Notes: generated from the sequence alone by a model not told the origin. A DNA stretch of 64,000 nt from an uncultured Clostridia bacterium (GCA_944330115.1 CALVIN010000004.1:62001-126000), one strand, 5' to 3'; positions 1 to 8,721 are shown, counted from the stretch's first letter. Numbers and translations: made by a program.

Positions 1-1
1 T

Positions 2-100
2 GTTGTTATCACTCCCGATGAGCTGCGTTCTTTCTTTAATGAATATAAAAATATATTGCCGGCATCTATAACTATGTGGGAAAACCTGTTTAAAAACTAA
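2..100 (+). CDS. C-terminal end of an unidentified protein (partial)
   Basis: An open frame enters from the left edge and ends at TAA 98-100, giving 32 residues that end in MWENLFKN. It is followed 40 bp later by a strong intrinsic terminator, which supports a real gene end on this strand. The fragment has a mixed, soluble-looking composition and no recognisable motif, so no function can be assigned. Confidence 0.6.
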   Translation, partial: VVITPDELRSFFNEYKNILPASITMWENLFKN

Positions 101-140
101 ATAAAATTCAATGTAAAAATTAGTTGATATATAATAATTT

Positions 141-172
141 AAAAACACCCGAGGAGCCTCGGGTGTTTTTTT
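141..172 (+). terminator. Intrinsic terminator of the upstream partial gene
   Basis: A perfect 13-14 bp stem (AAAAACACCCGAGG pairing with CCTCGGGTGTTTTT) has a very short loop and runs into a T tract ending at 172. Because the stem starts with A's and ends with T's it could work in both directions, but only a plus-strand gene ends here. Confidence 0.9.
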
Positions 173-251
173 ATGGCAAGGGGCTTATTTATGAAGATAA
201 TAATACCGGCACTCAAAATGTCGCAAAAAAATTTTTGCAAAAGGCGGGCAA

Positions 252-285
252 TGTACCAAAAACGGGACGGGGGTTGCATTATAAT
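252..285 (+). promoter_or_regulatory. Promoter with shared 17-bp box (site A, inverted orientation)
   Basis: Positions 252-268 read, on the minus strand, GTCCCGTTTTTGGTACA. The same box occurs at 5766-5782 and 8900-8916. A TATAAT -10 element lies at 280-285, 11 bp after the box, and no good -35 hexamer stands at the usual distance. The box therefore occupies the -35 region, as expected for an activator or repressor site. It serves the AAA+/M41 gene that starts 31 bp after the -10. Confidence 0.6.
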
Positions 286-316
286 ATAACTGTAAAACGA
301 CAAGTGAGGTGTTTTT

Positions 317-1585
317 ATGGAAATTTTCAAAAACGTTATCGGCTACGATAAGGAAAAGCAGGAACTTATGCAGGTATGCGATATGGTCACCGACCCGCAA
401 AAATATGCCGTCCTCGGCGTGCGCCTTCCCCGCGGCGTGCTTCTTCACGGCGAACCCGGCGTAGGCAAAACGCTCATGGCCACCGACCTCATAAACGCCA
501 TGGGCAGAAAGATTTTCACGATCCGCAGGGATAAGTCCAACGATAAGTTCGTCGACCATATCGGCGAGGTGTTCGCCGAGGCGAAAAACAGCGCGCCCTC
601 GGTTGTGTTTCTCGACGATATGGATAAATTCGCGCACTCGAAGTACGGCAGTCCCGAAGAGTTCACCGCCGTGCAGGCTGGCATCGACGCCGTAAATAAC
701 AGCGACGTGTTTGTTATAGCCACCGCCAACGATATCGACGATATTCCTCAGTCGCTCCTCCGCTCCGGCAGGTTCGACCGCATTATAGAGGTATGCACTC
801 CCCGCAGAAAGGACGCGGTTGAGATAGTCCGCCACTACCTCAGCGGCAAAAAGGTGGCAAACGACGTCACCGCCGAACTCGTCGCCCGTCTCATGGACGG
901 CCATTCCTGCGCCGACCTCGAATCGGTGCTCAACGAGGCGGGCATCTATGCAGGCTTCGACGGCTGCGCCCAGATAGGCCGCACGCACATCATGCGCGCC
1001 GTGCTCCGCAACATTTTCGAGGCGGAAGACGGCGTAAACGAAATCTCCGCCGCACTCAAGCAGGAAGTCGCCTTCCACGAGGCCGGCCATGTTGCCGTGG
1101 CCTACATTTTCGAGCCCGAGAGCGTGGGCATAGTGTCTATCCGCTCTTGCAGCAACGACGAGCGCGGCGTGGTGCAGCTTCTCAAGAGCGACGACTACTT
1201 CGGCTCTTACGAAAAGATGTATCAGCGCGTGCTCGTGCTCCTTGCCGGCAGGGCGGTCACCGAGCTCAAATTCGGCCGCACAGACGTGGGCGCCGAAAGC
1301 GACCTCAGCCGCGCAACGGCAATAATACAGCGCTTTGTGTGTAAGTACGGCGCAAGCGGCCTGCATCTTCTCCGCGCGGACAGCGATTGCGACCTCGAAT
1401 ACGACGGCAACGACAGGGCGGTGATAGACGAAACGAACGCCATGCTCGCAAGAATGTATGAAGAGGTAAAGGCAATTCTGCGCAAAAATTGGGACAAGGT
1501 AGAGCTTGTTGCTGCCGCCCTCGCAGAGAGGGGCACCCTGCTGTTTGAGGATATCGTCGAACTTCTTGGCGACAAGGCCGCATAA
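317..1585 (+). CDS. FtsH-like AAA+ ATPase/M41 metallopeptidase without membrane anchor
   Basis: This 422-residue protein resembles the cytosolic part of the FtsH protease, which unfolds and degrades proteins using ATP. Visible motifs are Walker A GEPGVGKT (45-52), Walker B VVFLDD (96-101), the arginine-finger segment RSGRFDR (149-155), and the zinc-protease motif HEAGH (254-258). An acidic third-ligand region (VGAESDLSRAT) matches FtsH's ENDL segment. FtsH proteins are usually above 600 residues and begin with two membrane helices. Here the AAA domain starts at residue 1 and no hydrophobic segment is present, so it should be soluble. The ATG at 317 follows a GAGGTG ribosome site. It stands alone behind the shared GTCCC/GGTACA box. 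Protease activity is likely from the intact motifs; substrates are unknown. Confidence 0.85.
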   Translation: MEIFKNVIGYDKEKQELMQVCDMVTDPQKYAVLGVRLPRGVLLHGEPGVGKTLMATDLINAMGRKIFTIRRDKSNDKFVDHIGEVFAEAKNSAPSVVFLDDMDKFAHSKYGSPEEFTAVQAGIDAVNNSDVFVIATANDIDDIPQSLLRSGRFDRIIEVCTPRRKDAVEIVRHYLSGKKVANDVTAELVARLMDGHSCADLESVLNEAGIYAGFDGCAQIGRTHIMRAVLRNIFEAEDGVNEISAALKQEVAFHEAGHVAVAYIFEPESVGIVSIRSCSNDERGVVQLLKSDDYFGSYEKMYQRVLVLLAGRAVTELKFGRTDVGAESDLSRATAIIQRFVCKYGASGLHLLRADSDCDLEYDGNDRAVIDETNAMLARMYEEVKAILRKNWDKVELVAAALAERGTLLFEDIVELLGDKAA

Positions 1586-1603
1586 GCCATACAAAAATTC
1601 AAA

Positions 1604-1642
1604 GTACTGCGCGCGGCGCAAAAATTGTGCCGCGCGCAGTAC
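1604..1642 (+). terminator. Hairpin after the FtsH-like gene (weak terminator)
   Basis: Perfect 14-bp arms GTACTGCGCGCGGC (1604-1617) and its complement (1629-1642) flank an A-rich loop. No T tract follows, so termination would have to be factor-dependent, or the hairpin protects the mRNA end. A second small GC hairpin follows near 1652-1676. Confidence 0.5.
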
Positions 1643-1711
1643 CTTATAAAAAGCGGCGCTGTATGTATAGCGCCGTCGCCCGCCATTTTACCGCCAAAAA
1701 CCGCGCCGCTA

Positions 1712-1740
1712 TTGCAAACGGGCGGATAAAGTATTATAAT
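1712..1740 (+). promoter_or_regulatory. Sigma-A type promoter of the nuclease/WYL operon
   Basis: TTGCAA (1712-1717) is separated by exactly 17 bp from TATAAT (1735-1740), 40 bp before the ATG at 1781. It lacks the GTCCC/GGTACA box found at the three other promoters of this region, so it may be constitutive. Confidence 0.65.
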
Positions 1741-1780
1741 GTATATATAATTTTATTTTTTGATACGAGTGGTGAAAATC

Positions 1781-3274
1781 ATGAAACTTTCTAAGAGCAA
1801 ATATACCCGCTATTGGCAGTGTCCTAAAATGCTGTGGATGGATACATACAAAAAGGAGCTCGCAAGGGAGGACCCCGCTTTGGAGCGCCGCTTTGCCGAG
1901 GGCAACGAGGTGGGCGACCTTGCCATGGGGCTTTTGGGCGACTATATCGAAACTACCGCCTACACCGAGGACGGCAAACTCGATATCGCGGCAATGCTCA
2001 AAAATACAAAAAAGTATCTCGCGCAGGGCGTAGAGAACATCTGCGAGGCGGCCTTTTCAAAGAACAACTGCTACTGCGCCGTGGATATCCTGCACAAGAC
2101 GGCGGATGGGCACGATATATACGAGGTGAAGTCGAGCACGGAGATAAAGGACGTGTACCTCGCCGACTGTGCCTACCAGAAGTGGGTGCTCGAAAGTTCG
2201 GGGCTCAAAATCGGCCGCGTGTTCATAGCATACATAAACAACAACTACGTTCGCTGCGGCGAGGTGGATATTCACGGACTGTTCACCATAGAGGACGTAA
2301 CCGAAAAACTGCAGCCCTTCTATGCGGTTGTGGCAGACAACACCCGCGCGGCGCTCGAATATATCTCGCAAAAGCAAGAGCCCGAAATGGAGCTTGGCAA
2401 ACATTGCAGCCAGCCCTATGACTGCCCGTATTGGGAATACTGTTCGCGCAATCTGCCCAGGCCTAACGTGTTTGATCTATACCGCATACGCGCCGGCAAG
2501 GCTGAGGAATATTACAAGGAGGGCATAGTGTCCTTTAGCGACGTGCTCAAAAGCGGCATTCCGCTCAACGATATGCAGCGCAAGCAGGTAAATTTTGAGA
2601 CGCTCGGCCTGTCTACGCATGTCGATAAGCTCGGCATAAAGGCGTTTTTGGATACGCTTTCATACCCGCTGTATTTTTTGGACTTTGAAACTTTCCAAAC
2701 GTGCATACCGCTGTACGACGGAATAAAGCCCTTTCAGCAGGTGCCCTTCCAGTATTCGCTGCACTATATCGAAGAGCCGGACGGCGCGCTCAAACACAAG
2801 GAATTTCTCGCCGACGAAAATTGCGATCCCCGCCGCGCCATAGCCGAAAGGCTGGTGGAGGATATTCCGCAGGACGCCTGCGTTCTCGCCTACAACAAGG
2901 CGTTCGAGTGCACGCGCCTTAAAGAGCTCGCCCAGGCCTTCCCCGATCTGTCGGCGCACCTTCTGAATATAAGGGACAACATGCGCGACCTTTTGGACGT
3001 CTTCCGCGACGGCTTCGTGTATGACAGGGCGATGGGTGGGAGCCTTTCCATAAAGAGCGTTCTGCCCGCGCTGTTCCCCGATGATCCCAACCTCAACTAC
3101 CACAACCTTGCCGACGTGCACAACGGCACCGAGGCGACGGATACCTTTTTATCCCTCCGCGGAATGGATAGAAAGCAGCGCGACCATCTTCGCCAAAGCC
3201 TTCTCGCCTACTGCAAGCTCGACACCATGGCAATGGTGCTCCTCTGGCAGCGACTGAGAGAATTTTGTGTGTAG
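1781..3274 (+). CDS. DUF2779-type nuclease (RecB-like/Fe-S plus DEDD exonuclease-like domains)
   Basis: This 497-residue protein starts MKLSKSKYTRYWQCPKMLW, the opening typical of DUF2779 proteins. The N-terminal half resembles RecB/Cas4-type PD-(D/E)XK nucleases: an early QCPK cysteine plus a cysteine cluster CSQPYDCPYWEYC near residues 207-219, suggesting a 4Fe-4S cluster. The C-terminal half contains DFETF, AYNKAFE and YCKLDTM, fitting a DEDD 3'-5' exonuclease fold. I chose the ATG at 1781 because GTGGTGA precedes it; an in-frame TTG at 1760 would add seven residues. It is the first gene of a probable operon with the two genes downstream. Role in nucleic-acid processing or defence is inferred, not shown. 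Confidence 0.75.
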   Translation: MKLSKSKYTRYWQCPKMLWMDTYKKELAREDPALERRFAEGNEVGDLAMGLLGDYIETTAYTEDGKLDIAAMLKNTKKYLAQGVENICEAAFSKNNCYCAVDILHKTADGHDIYEVKSSTEIKDVYLADCAYQKWVLESSGLKIGRVFIAYINNNYVRCGEVDIHGLFTIEDVTEKLQPFYAVVADNTRAALEYISQKQEPEMELGKHCSQPYDCPYWEYCSRNLPRPNVFDLYRIRAGKAEEYYKEGIVSFSDVLKSGIPLNDMQRKQVNFETLGLSTHVDKLGIKAFLDTLSYPLYFLDFETFQTCIPLYDGIKPFQQVPFQYSLHYIEEPDGALKHKEFLADENCDPRRAIAERLVEDIPQDACVLAYNKAFECTRLKELAQAFPDLSAHLLNIRDNMRDLLDVFRDGFVYDRAMGGSLSIKSVLPALFPDDPNLNYHNLADVHNGTEATDTFLSLRGMDRKQRDHLRQSLLAYCKLDTMAMVLLWQRLREFCV

Positions 3275-3307
3275 AATTTATTTAAATAAAAGGAGGCTAT
3301 GTTAAAA

Positions 3308-4753
3308 ATGCAAATAAATGAATTACAGAAGACAAAAAAATATAAGGTGATATTAAATAAGGTGTTTCCCAATGCCACATATATGACGAATTACGATAAT
3401 ATAGGTCATGAGATAATAAATCTGTTTCAGGAAGATAATGGCAGATTTTTTATTCACTTGAATCCAAATGGCACATATGACGAAAAATATTCTGACCCTG
3501 ACGTGGTTCTGAATGTGACGCGTGCGGGTACAAATTTATATCAAATAATTTCAAAAGCCGTCGGTTGTCAAACTCTGGCTGCCGCTCAAATAATCGGCAA
3601 AAATAAAGGAGAAAAACGCTATGACGAGCAAAAAAAAGATAATATAAGATATGGCGGTTTTCCGGTTGAAGAGTACTTTAAACATAATCTTTCAATGCAG
3701 GGGAAAGAGGAAAAAGATTTGTTTGCCACCTTTGAATGTGAGGGTATCTATGAGGCAAAAGCGCCCATATATATAACTTTCGGTAATGCGGGGAAGAGGT
3801 ACAGCAGTCTATCCGATAAGAATATTTGTGTATTAAATAATGTCGAGGCTTGGAGTTCAGCGTGTAGGTTGGTAGAAAAAATAACCGAAGGAGATCAGGA
3901 CAGATTACTTGAATTGGCTAAAGATGACAAGTTATGGAAAGCGGAACCTGTTCCTACATTGGTGCAGAGATATAATAACTTTAAGGAAAAAAGTATAGTA
4001 TCAGATGAAGATTGCTTTACTTTTTTAGGTGTGGAAAAAAGCGAGCTTGCTTATTCAAACGCACTGGTTAATATCTTAAAATTTGATACTAATTATGTCA
4101 CTAATTTCTTGAATGAATTATTAGGCAAAAATTGCAAAGAAAACAATTTTGAAATTCTAAGAGAAGAGAAAAATATAGATATATTATTTCGTGATCTTCA
4201 TAAAGAAAAAGGCAAAATTGTAATTATTGAAAATAAAATAGATGCCGGCATAACTCTTTCAGATGGTGACAAAACGGTCAAAGAGCAGATGGAGAAAAAG
4301 GAATACTACAAAGGGGAAAAAGATATAAGTAAATTTTTTGACAACTATCTATCGATGAAAGCCTCCCAACTTAGTAAATATTATATCATAGCTGTCGGCT
4401 GGGCAGTCGAAGCAGGCTGGAGCGATGAGAAGATAAAAGAAGATATTTACTGTTATTTCCTTTGTCCGGAATATCATAAGCTCATGTATAAAACAAAAAA
4501 TGATGGTTGTCTTGATATTGGTTTGGCTTGTGGCGATAAATATACTTTGATTACATATGGCAGAATAAATGAAATTTTAAGTGAATTTGATCAAAATGCT
4601 TTAAGCAGCCACAAAAGGTTTCTCTTTAAAGATTTTGTTCAAGCGATCTCACGGTTGGCAAAAACAAGGGACGATTCAATGGAATTGAAAATGATTCGTA
4701 TGTTTATTCAAAGATATGACGAGTTGAAAGCAAAAGGCGGATCAAAGATATGA
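3308..4753 (+). CDS. PD-(D/E)XK nuclease superfamily protein
   Basis: About 481 residues. The C-terminal half has the nuclease core NIDILF followed by KIVIIENKID, the D...(E/D)xK pattern of PDDEXK nucleases. The long N-terminal domain (about 240 residues) is unrecognised. The gene is clearly more AT-rich than both neighbours, with A/T-ending codons throughout, a sign of separate origin. AGGAGG at 3291-3296 lies too close to the ATG at 3299 (2 bp), so the ATG at 3308 (11 bp) is preferred, though 3299 is possible. It overlaps the WYL gene by ATGA (4750-4753), so the two are translationally coupled. Such genes often occur in defence islands; that role here is inference. Confidence 0.7.
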   Translation: MQINELQKTKKYKVILNKVFPNATYMTNYDNIGHEIINLFQEDNGRFFIHLNPNGTYDEKYSDPDVVLNVTRAGTNLYQIISKAVGCQTLAAAQIIGKNKGEKRYDEQKKDNIRYGGFPVEEYFKHNLSMQGKEEKDLFATFECEGIYEAKAPIYITFGNAGKRYSSLSDKNICVLNNVEAWSSACRLVEKITEGDQDRLLELAKDDKLWKAEPVPTLVQRYNNFKEKSIVSDEDCFTFLGVEKSELAYSNALVNILKFDTNYVTNFLNELLGKNCKENNFEILREEKNIDILFRDLHKEKGKIVIIENKIDAGITLSDGDKTVKEQMEKKEYYKGEKDISKFFDNYLSMKASQLSKYYIIAVGWAVEAGWSDEKIKEDIYCYFLCPEYHKLMYKTKNDGCLDIGLACGDKYTLITYGRINEILSEFDQNALSSHKRFLFKDFVQAISRLAKTRDDSMELKMIRMFIQRYDELKAKGGSKI

Positions 4754-5730
4754 ACTCATCAGAACCTAAAAAGTTGGCGCTTTTGCGCATTTTGCAGATA
4801 TTACATAAATACAGCGACGCCGATCATCCCTTAAAGCAGGAGGATATCGCGGGGTATTTGGACCGCGAATACGGCATACAGTTAGAGCGCAAGGCGGTTG
4901 GCAAAAATATCGCAATACTTCGCGACGAAGCGGGCTTCGATATCGTATCAGAGCGCCGCGGCAGCTATATGCTCTCGCGCGAGTTCGAGGACGCCGAACT
5001 TCGCCTGCTCATCGACGGCGTGCTCTCCAGCCGCCACATCACGGCGAAATATTCAAAACAGCTGATAGAAAAGTTGTGCGCGCTCTCAAACAAATACTTC
5101 CGCTCGCACGTCAAAAATATCTATTCGGTAAACGATTGGAGCAAGACCGATAACGCCGCTTTATTCCTCAACATAGATATAATAGACGGCGCTATAGAGG
5201 CGGGCAAAAAGGTAACTTTTGCCTACAACAAATACGGCGCGGATAAAAAGCTGCACAAGTCGAGCGACAATATTGCCTCGCCCTATCAGCTCATATTGCA
5301 CAACCAGCGCTATTACCTTATGGCGTGCAACGAAAGGTGGGGCAGCATCACCTACTACCGCCTCGACAGAATTACCGATATGCGCCTTTCCGACGAAGCT
5401 GCAACGCCTCTTCGTTCCTTGAAGGGTTACGAAAGCGGCATAAATTATAAGGAGATAGCAACTTCCCTTCCCTATATGTTCGCCACCAGGCCCGAGCATG
5501 TCGAATTTATATGTGACGGCGGCGTGCTCGACCAGGTGGTGGACTGGTTCGGCGACAACGCCCGCATCTTTCCGCAGGGCGAAAAGTTTAAGGTGAGCGT
5601 AAACGTCAGTCTTATGGCAATGGAGTATTGGGCAATGCAGTATCTCAACGCTGTAGAGGTGATATTCCCGCAGTCACTGCGTGAAAAAATAGCCGCAAAT
5701 TTGCATGCGGCGATTGAGAAGTATAGGTAA
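4750..5730 (+). CDS. WYL-domain transcriptional regulator
   Basis: This 326-residue protein has an N-terminal helix-turn-helix (about 1-75: QEDIAGYLDREYGIQLERKA) and a central WYL domain (about 145-215) marked by SPYQLILHNQRYYLMACNE and YYRLDRITDM. A C-terminal WCX-like extension follows. WYL proteins are ligand-sensing regulators, and several (for example the BrxR and CapW groups) repress phage-defence genes. The start codon overlaps the stop of the nuclease gene by ATGA, so both are made from one mRNA. It is the only obvious regulator encoded in the first 10 kb and is therefore the best candidate to bind the box repeated at 252, 5766 and 8900. That link is inference. Confidence 0.85.
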   Translation: MNSSEPKKLALLRILQILHKYSDADHPLKQEDIAGYLDREYGIQLERKAVGKNIAILRDEAGFDIVSERRGSYMLSREFEDAELRLLIDGVLSSRHITAKYSKQLIEKLCALSNKYFRSHVKNIYSVNDWSKTDNAALFLNIDIIDGAIEAGKKVTFAYNKYGADKKLHKSSDNIASPYQLILHNQRYYLMACNERWGSITYYRLDRITDMRLSDEAATPLRSLKGYESGINYKEIATSLPYMFATRPEHVEFICDGGVLDQVVDWFGDNARIFPQGEKFKVSVNVSLMAMEYWAMQYLNAVEVIFPQSLREKIAANLHAAIEKYR

Positions 5731-5765
5731 TAAATTGCGTTATGTTGAGCGGAACGGCAGTAAAT

Positions 5766-5798
5766 GTCCCTAATTTGGTACACAGATAGTGTTATAAT
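5766..5798 (+). promoter_or_regulatory. Promoter with shared 17-bp box (site B)
   Basis: GTCCCTAATTTGGTACA (5766-5782) precedes TATAAT (5793-5798) by 10 bp. It drives the four-gene operon starting at 5829, just 36 bp after the WYL regulator's stop codon. As at site A, no canonical -35 stands at 16-18 bp from the -10; the box takes its place. Confidence 0.65.
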
Positions 5799-5828
5799 GT
5801 AAGCGAAAATAAAATAAGGAGCTTACAT

Positions 5829-6332
5829 ATGACCAAAATTTTTTCGCGCAGTTGCTTTGAATCGGAGGACGCCTTTTACGCCCTTTCGCCGGCAGACTAT
5901 CTCAAAACAATGCTTTCCTTTGTTGATGGCGGCAAACTGTATATTGCAATATATGCGGACGATGTGTCCGTAGAGCTTGCCGAAAGTGTGGATAAGGCGA
6001 CTATCATCGCGGAGTACGAATTTGATGCGGGTAAGGCCGACGTCGCCGCCATCTGCGCAAAGGAGGGGGAGATAGATGACGTATGCCGTGAAGTAGGCGA
6101 TAAAAATATATCCGAACTTAAAGAACAAATATCCGCGTCTGTAAAAAATATTATCACGGCCGGTGCGTATACGGATAACGTAGTTATACGCGCGCAGCGC
6201 CTTGCGAGGATGTATCAGCTCGGCGCGCCCGATTTTCTCATTCTCGGCGAGCGCCGCTACCTTATAGAGAGCATTGCCCTCAATATCTGCGCGGGCGAAA
6301 GGCACCTTGCCGATAAAGCCCGCCTTGCCTGA
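5829..6332 (+). CDS. Hypothetical protein
   Basis: A 167-residue acidic protein, soluble by composition, without signal peptide or membrane segment. AAGGAG upstream supports the ATG at 5829. It begins MTKIFSRSCFESEDAFYALS and has an alpha-helical middle part. I recognise no family. It is the first gene of the operon controlled by box site B, 28 bp before the next gene, and shares codon use with its neighbours. Confidence 0.7.
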   Translation: MTKIFSRSCFESEDAFYALSPADYLKTMLSFVDGGKLYIAIYADDVSVELAESVDKATIIAEYEFDAGKADVAAICAKEGEIDDVCREVGDKNISELKEQISASVKNIITAGAYTDNVVIRAQRLARMYQLGAPDFLILGERRYLIESIALNICAGERHLADKARLA

Positions 6333-6360
6333 CGGGGAAATACGCAAAAGGGGAAGTATT

Positions 6361-7437
6361 ATGTTTGAAGTTACCGATTTTTTAAATTCAAAGGATATAG
6401 CCGCCCATTGGCGGAAGATCGGCTTCGATAAGCGCTGCACGCCGCTGCAGAGCGCGTACATAGTGTGGCACAACCGCACAAAAACGCTCGCCGAAAAGCA
6501 TGCCGCGTGGAGCGAGATAGCCGATACCATGCCCGACTGCGCCGTGGCGGAGGGGCACCGCAAGCTCAATATGGATATCCCCGAGGCGCTTGCGGCCAGC
6601 CTGCACGAGTTTCTGCGCGCCTTTATATCGCTGCAGAACGGGCTCGTCGAAAGGTTTTATAAAGACGAAGAAAAGTATGTTTACCGCTACCGCGTGCTGT
6701 ATGACGGCGACGAGGACTTTTCGCGGTGGAGCATGCTCTACGAAAGTGCTGCCGACTGCTTTGCCGAGGCCGAGCTCGACGCCGGCCTCGTCCCCGAAAT
6801 ACGCTATATCGAGCTCGAAAAGCTGCACATAGGCGACATATGCCGCATAAATATCGTGACGGGGCCGGATAAAACGGTGTATTCCGTCGATGCGGACGGG
6901 CTTGCCGAGCCCGAGTGCAGCCTGCTGCGCGCCTTCGAGTGGATGTGGTTCGACTTCCCCACGCCCTTCAAAAAGGGTGATATAGTGGTCTCGCCCTTCT
7001 CGCCCTTCGGGTACCGACTGTACGGCGACGAGCCCTTTGTTTTAACGCTACTGTGCAGCTGGGGCAGCGAGGAGTATGATGAGAACGGCATAAAGGGCAG
7101 TTTCGGGGTGTATAAATCGGCGGACGGCTTTTTGGAGCATCACAGAAAGTGCGCCGACGAATCGGATATGACGGCGCACGGCTACTTTCAGAACGAGGAC
7201 GGGAGCGTATATTACGAGCATATGCACCACTACCTCGACCTCGAGTATTGTCGCGCCGAACTCAAGGGCGCACGCCGCATATTAAAGGCCTTTTCAAACT
7301 TCATAAAGGGCGAGATAAGCGAGGATCTCTTTGCAACAGCCTACCATGTGCTCATGCAGGAGGAGCATTTAAAGAGGCAGAAGCTCGAGCTTTCGTGCTT
7401 TACCGATGAGGGCCTGCGCCTTGCAGGACTCAAATAA
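6361..7437 (+). CDS. Hypothetical protein
   Basis: A 358-residue soluble protein starting MFEVTDFLNSKDIAAHWRK. The open frame extends upstream to 6274, but an AAGGGG site lies 7-8 bp before the ATG at 6361, which also avoids overlap with the preceding gene. It is rich in aromatic and acidic residues, with many W, Y and F, and no catalytic motif that I recognise. Position between an unknown gene and an ADP-ribosylglycohydrolase, all on one strand with short gaps, puts it in the same operon. Confidence 0.7.
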   Translation: MFEVTDFLNSKDIAAHWRKIGFDKRCTPLQSAYIVWHNRTKTLAEKHAAWSEIADTMPDCAVAEGHRKLNMDIPEALAASLHEFLRAFISLQNGLVERFYKDEEKYVYRYRVLYDGDEDFSRWSMLYESAADCFAEAELDAGLVPEIRYIELEKLHIGDICRINIVTGPDKTVYSVDADGLAEPECSLLRAFEWMWFDFPTPFKKGDIVVSPFSPFGYRLYGDEPFVLTLLCSWGSEEYDENGIKGSFGVYKSADGFLEHHRKCADESDMTAHGYFQNEDGSVYYEHMHHYLDLEYCRAELKGARRILKAFSNFIKGEISEDLFATAYHVLMQEEHLKRQKLELSCFTDEGLRLAGLK

Positions 7438-7464
7438 AAAATAAAATAACGCGAGGAGGCGTAT

Positions 7465-8268
7465 ATGTGGGGTGCGATTATCGGAGATGTTGTGGGCAGC
7501 GTGTATGAATTTAACAACTGCCGCCGCAAAGATTTTCCCCTCTTCGACTTAAAGTGCCGCGCCACCGACGATTCCGTTATGACGCTTGCCGTGGCGGAGG
7601 CGCTTGCAGAGGCCGGTGAGGCAGGCGACGCCGCTCTCGCTGCCAGAACGATAGAGATCATGCAGAGCCTGGCAAAAAAATATCCCTCGGGCTACGGCAT
7701 TTCCTTTTTCGCCTGGTTGTTGGAGGATGACCCCAAGCCCTACGGCAGTTGGGGCAACGGCGCGGCCATGCGCATATCGCCCGTCGGCGAATATGCCCGC
7801 AGTGAGGACGAGGTAAGGCGCCTTTCAAGGGCGGTCACGGCCATATCCCACAACCACCCCGAGGGGCTGAAGGGCGCGGAGTGTGTGGCAATGTGCATAT
7901 ATCTCGCCAAAAACGGAGCTTCAAAGGAGCAGCTTTTTACGCGTGCAAGGGGGTATTATCCCGAAATAGGCAGCTACACCTGCGAACAGCTTTCAAAGAC
8001 CTATGAGTTCAACGAAAGTTGCCAAGGCACCGTGCCGCAGGCGCTCACCTGCTTTTTCGAAGGGAAAGATTTTGAAGATACCATCCGCAACGCCATTTTC
8101 ATCGGCGGCGACAGCGATACGATAGGCGCCATCGCGGGCAGCGTTGCCGAGGCGTTTTTCGGTATTCCGCAAAATATACTCAAGGATGTGCAGCTCTATT
8201 TAGACGACGACTTGCAGCACCGGATAGAAGCTGCGGATGCAAAAATCAAAGGACGTTCAAAAAAATAA
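7465..8268 (+). CDS. ADP-ribosylglycohydrolase (DraG/ARH family)
   Basis: A 267-residue enzyme expected to remove ADP-ribose from modified proteins, nucleic acids or small molecules using a binuclear Mg site. Family motifs are GAIIGDVVGSVYEF (3-16), the metal-binding ATDDSVMT (33-40), SHNHPEG in the middle, and the C-terminal metal motif GGDSDTIGAIAG (from 214). Length is normal for the family. A GAGGAGG site precedes the ATG. It is the third gene of the box-B operon. The absence of an ADP-ribosyltransferase next to it leaves the substrate open. Confidence 0.9.
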   Translation: MWGAIIGDVVGSVYEFNNCRRKDFPLFDLKCRATDDSVMTLAVAEALAEAGEAGDAALAARTIEIMQSLAKKYPSGYGISFFAWLLEDDPKPYGSWGNGAAMRISPVGEYARSEDEVRRLSRAVTAISHNHPEGLKGAECVAMCIYLAKNGASKEQLFTRARGYYPEIGSYTCEQLSKTYEFNESCQGTVPQALTCFFEGKDFEDTIRNAIFIGGDSDTIGAIAGSVAEAFFGIPQNILKDVQLYLDDDLQHRIEAADAKIKGRSKK

Positions 8269-8337
8269 TCAAAGATTTTTTGAAAATAAGCGCAATTTCA
8301 GGCGGCTGAACGGGCCGCTGTGTATGCGGGTGATGTA

Positions 8338-8721
8338 ATGGATAAATATATCGAACTGTATAATTTTTTGTATGCCAAAACGCAGGAACTCAGGTCCGAG
8401 TTTTCGGATATGGGCGCTATGTGCGGCGGCGACGGGTTTGCCGAACGTTTGGAGAGCTTTGTTGAAAAGTTGTGCCGGGTTGCCGACCACGCCTCGCATG
8501 AAATAGAAGATCTCAAGCCCGCGCCGCCGGAGGAGGAGTTTACCGTTACCGACGAGATGATGGACGAGGCGCTGCGCGCCGGAGCTGAAGAACATGATTT
8601 CTCGATAGGTTTTTTGCAGAGGCATTTTTGTATAGGCTTTTCCAAAGCCTGTAAATTGCAGGAAGCGCTTATCAAAAAATGTGCGGCGGCCCTCGGGGCA
8701 AAAATTGAAAATAATAAATAA
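8338..8721 (+). CDS. Small protein with FtsK-gamma-like winged-helix domain
   Basis: This 127-residue protein has an N-terminal helical part and a C-terminal segment (about 76-122) resembling the gamma domain of FtsK/SpoIIIE: MDEAL, then SIGFLQRHFCIGFSKACKLQ, which matches the family pattern S-LQR-IGYNRAA-L. In FtsK that winged helix reads short polar DNA sequences. Here it stands alone, without motor domain. The frame is open from GTG 8320; I prefer the ATG at 8338. It is the last gene of the box-B operon, 69 bp after the ADP-ribosylglycohydrolase. DNA binding is inferred from the similarity. Confidence 0.7.
   Translation: MDKYIELYNFLYAKTQELRSEFSDMGAMCGGDGFAERLESFVEKLCRVADHASHEIEDLKPAPPEEEFTVTDEMMDEALRAGAEEHDFSIGFLQRHFCIGFSKACKLQEALIKKCAAALGAKIENNK

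Noticed and set aside
185-1621. A 478-codon open frame on the minus strand opposite the FtsH-like gene
   Set aside because: It mirrors a gene with clear AAA+ and HEAGH motifs; its product is low-complexity-like (many A, V, H, Y) with no ribosome site, so it is a composition shadow. The same holds for long antisense frames across the giant gene (for example 14067-15656 and 25872-27101).
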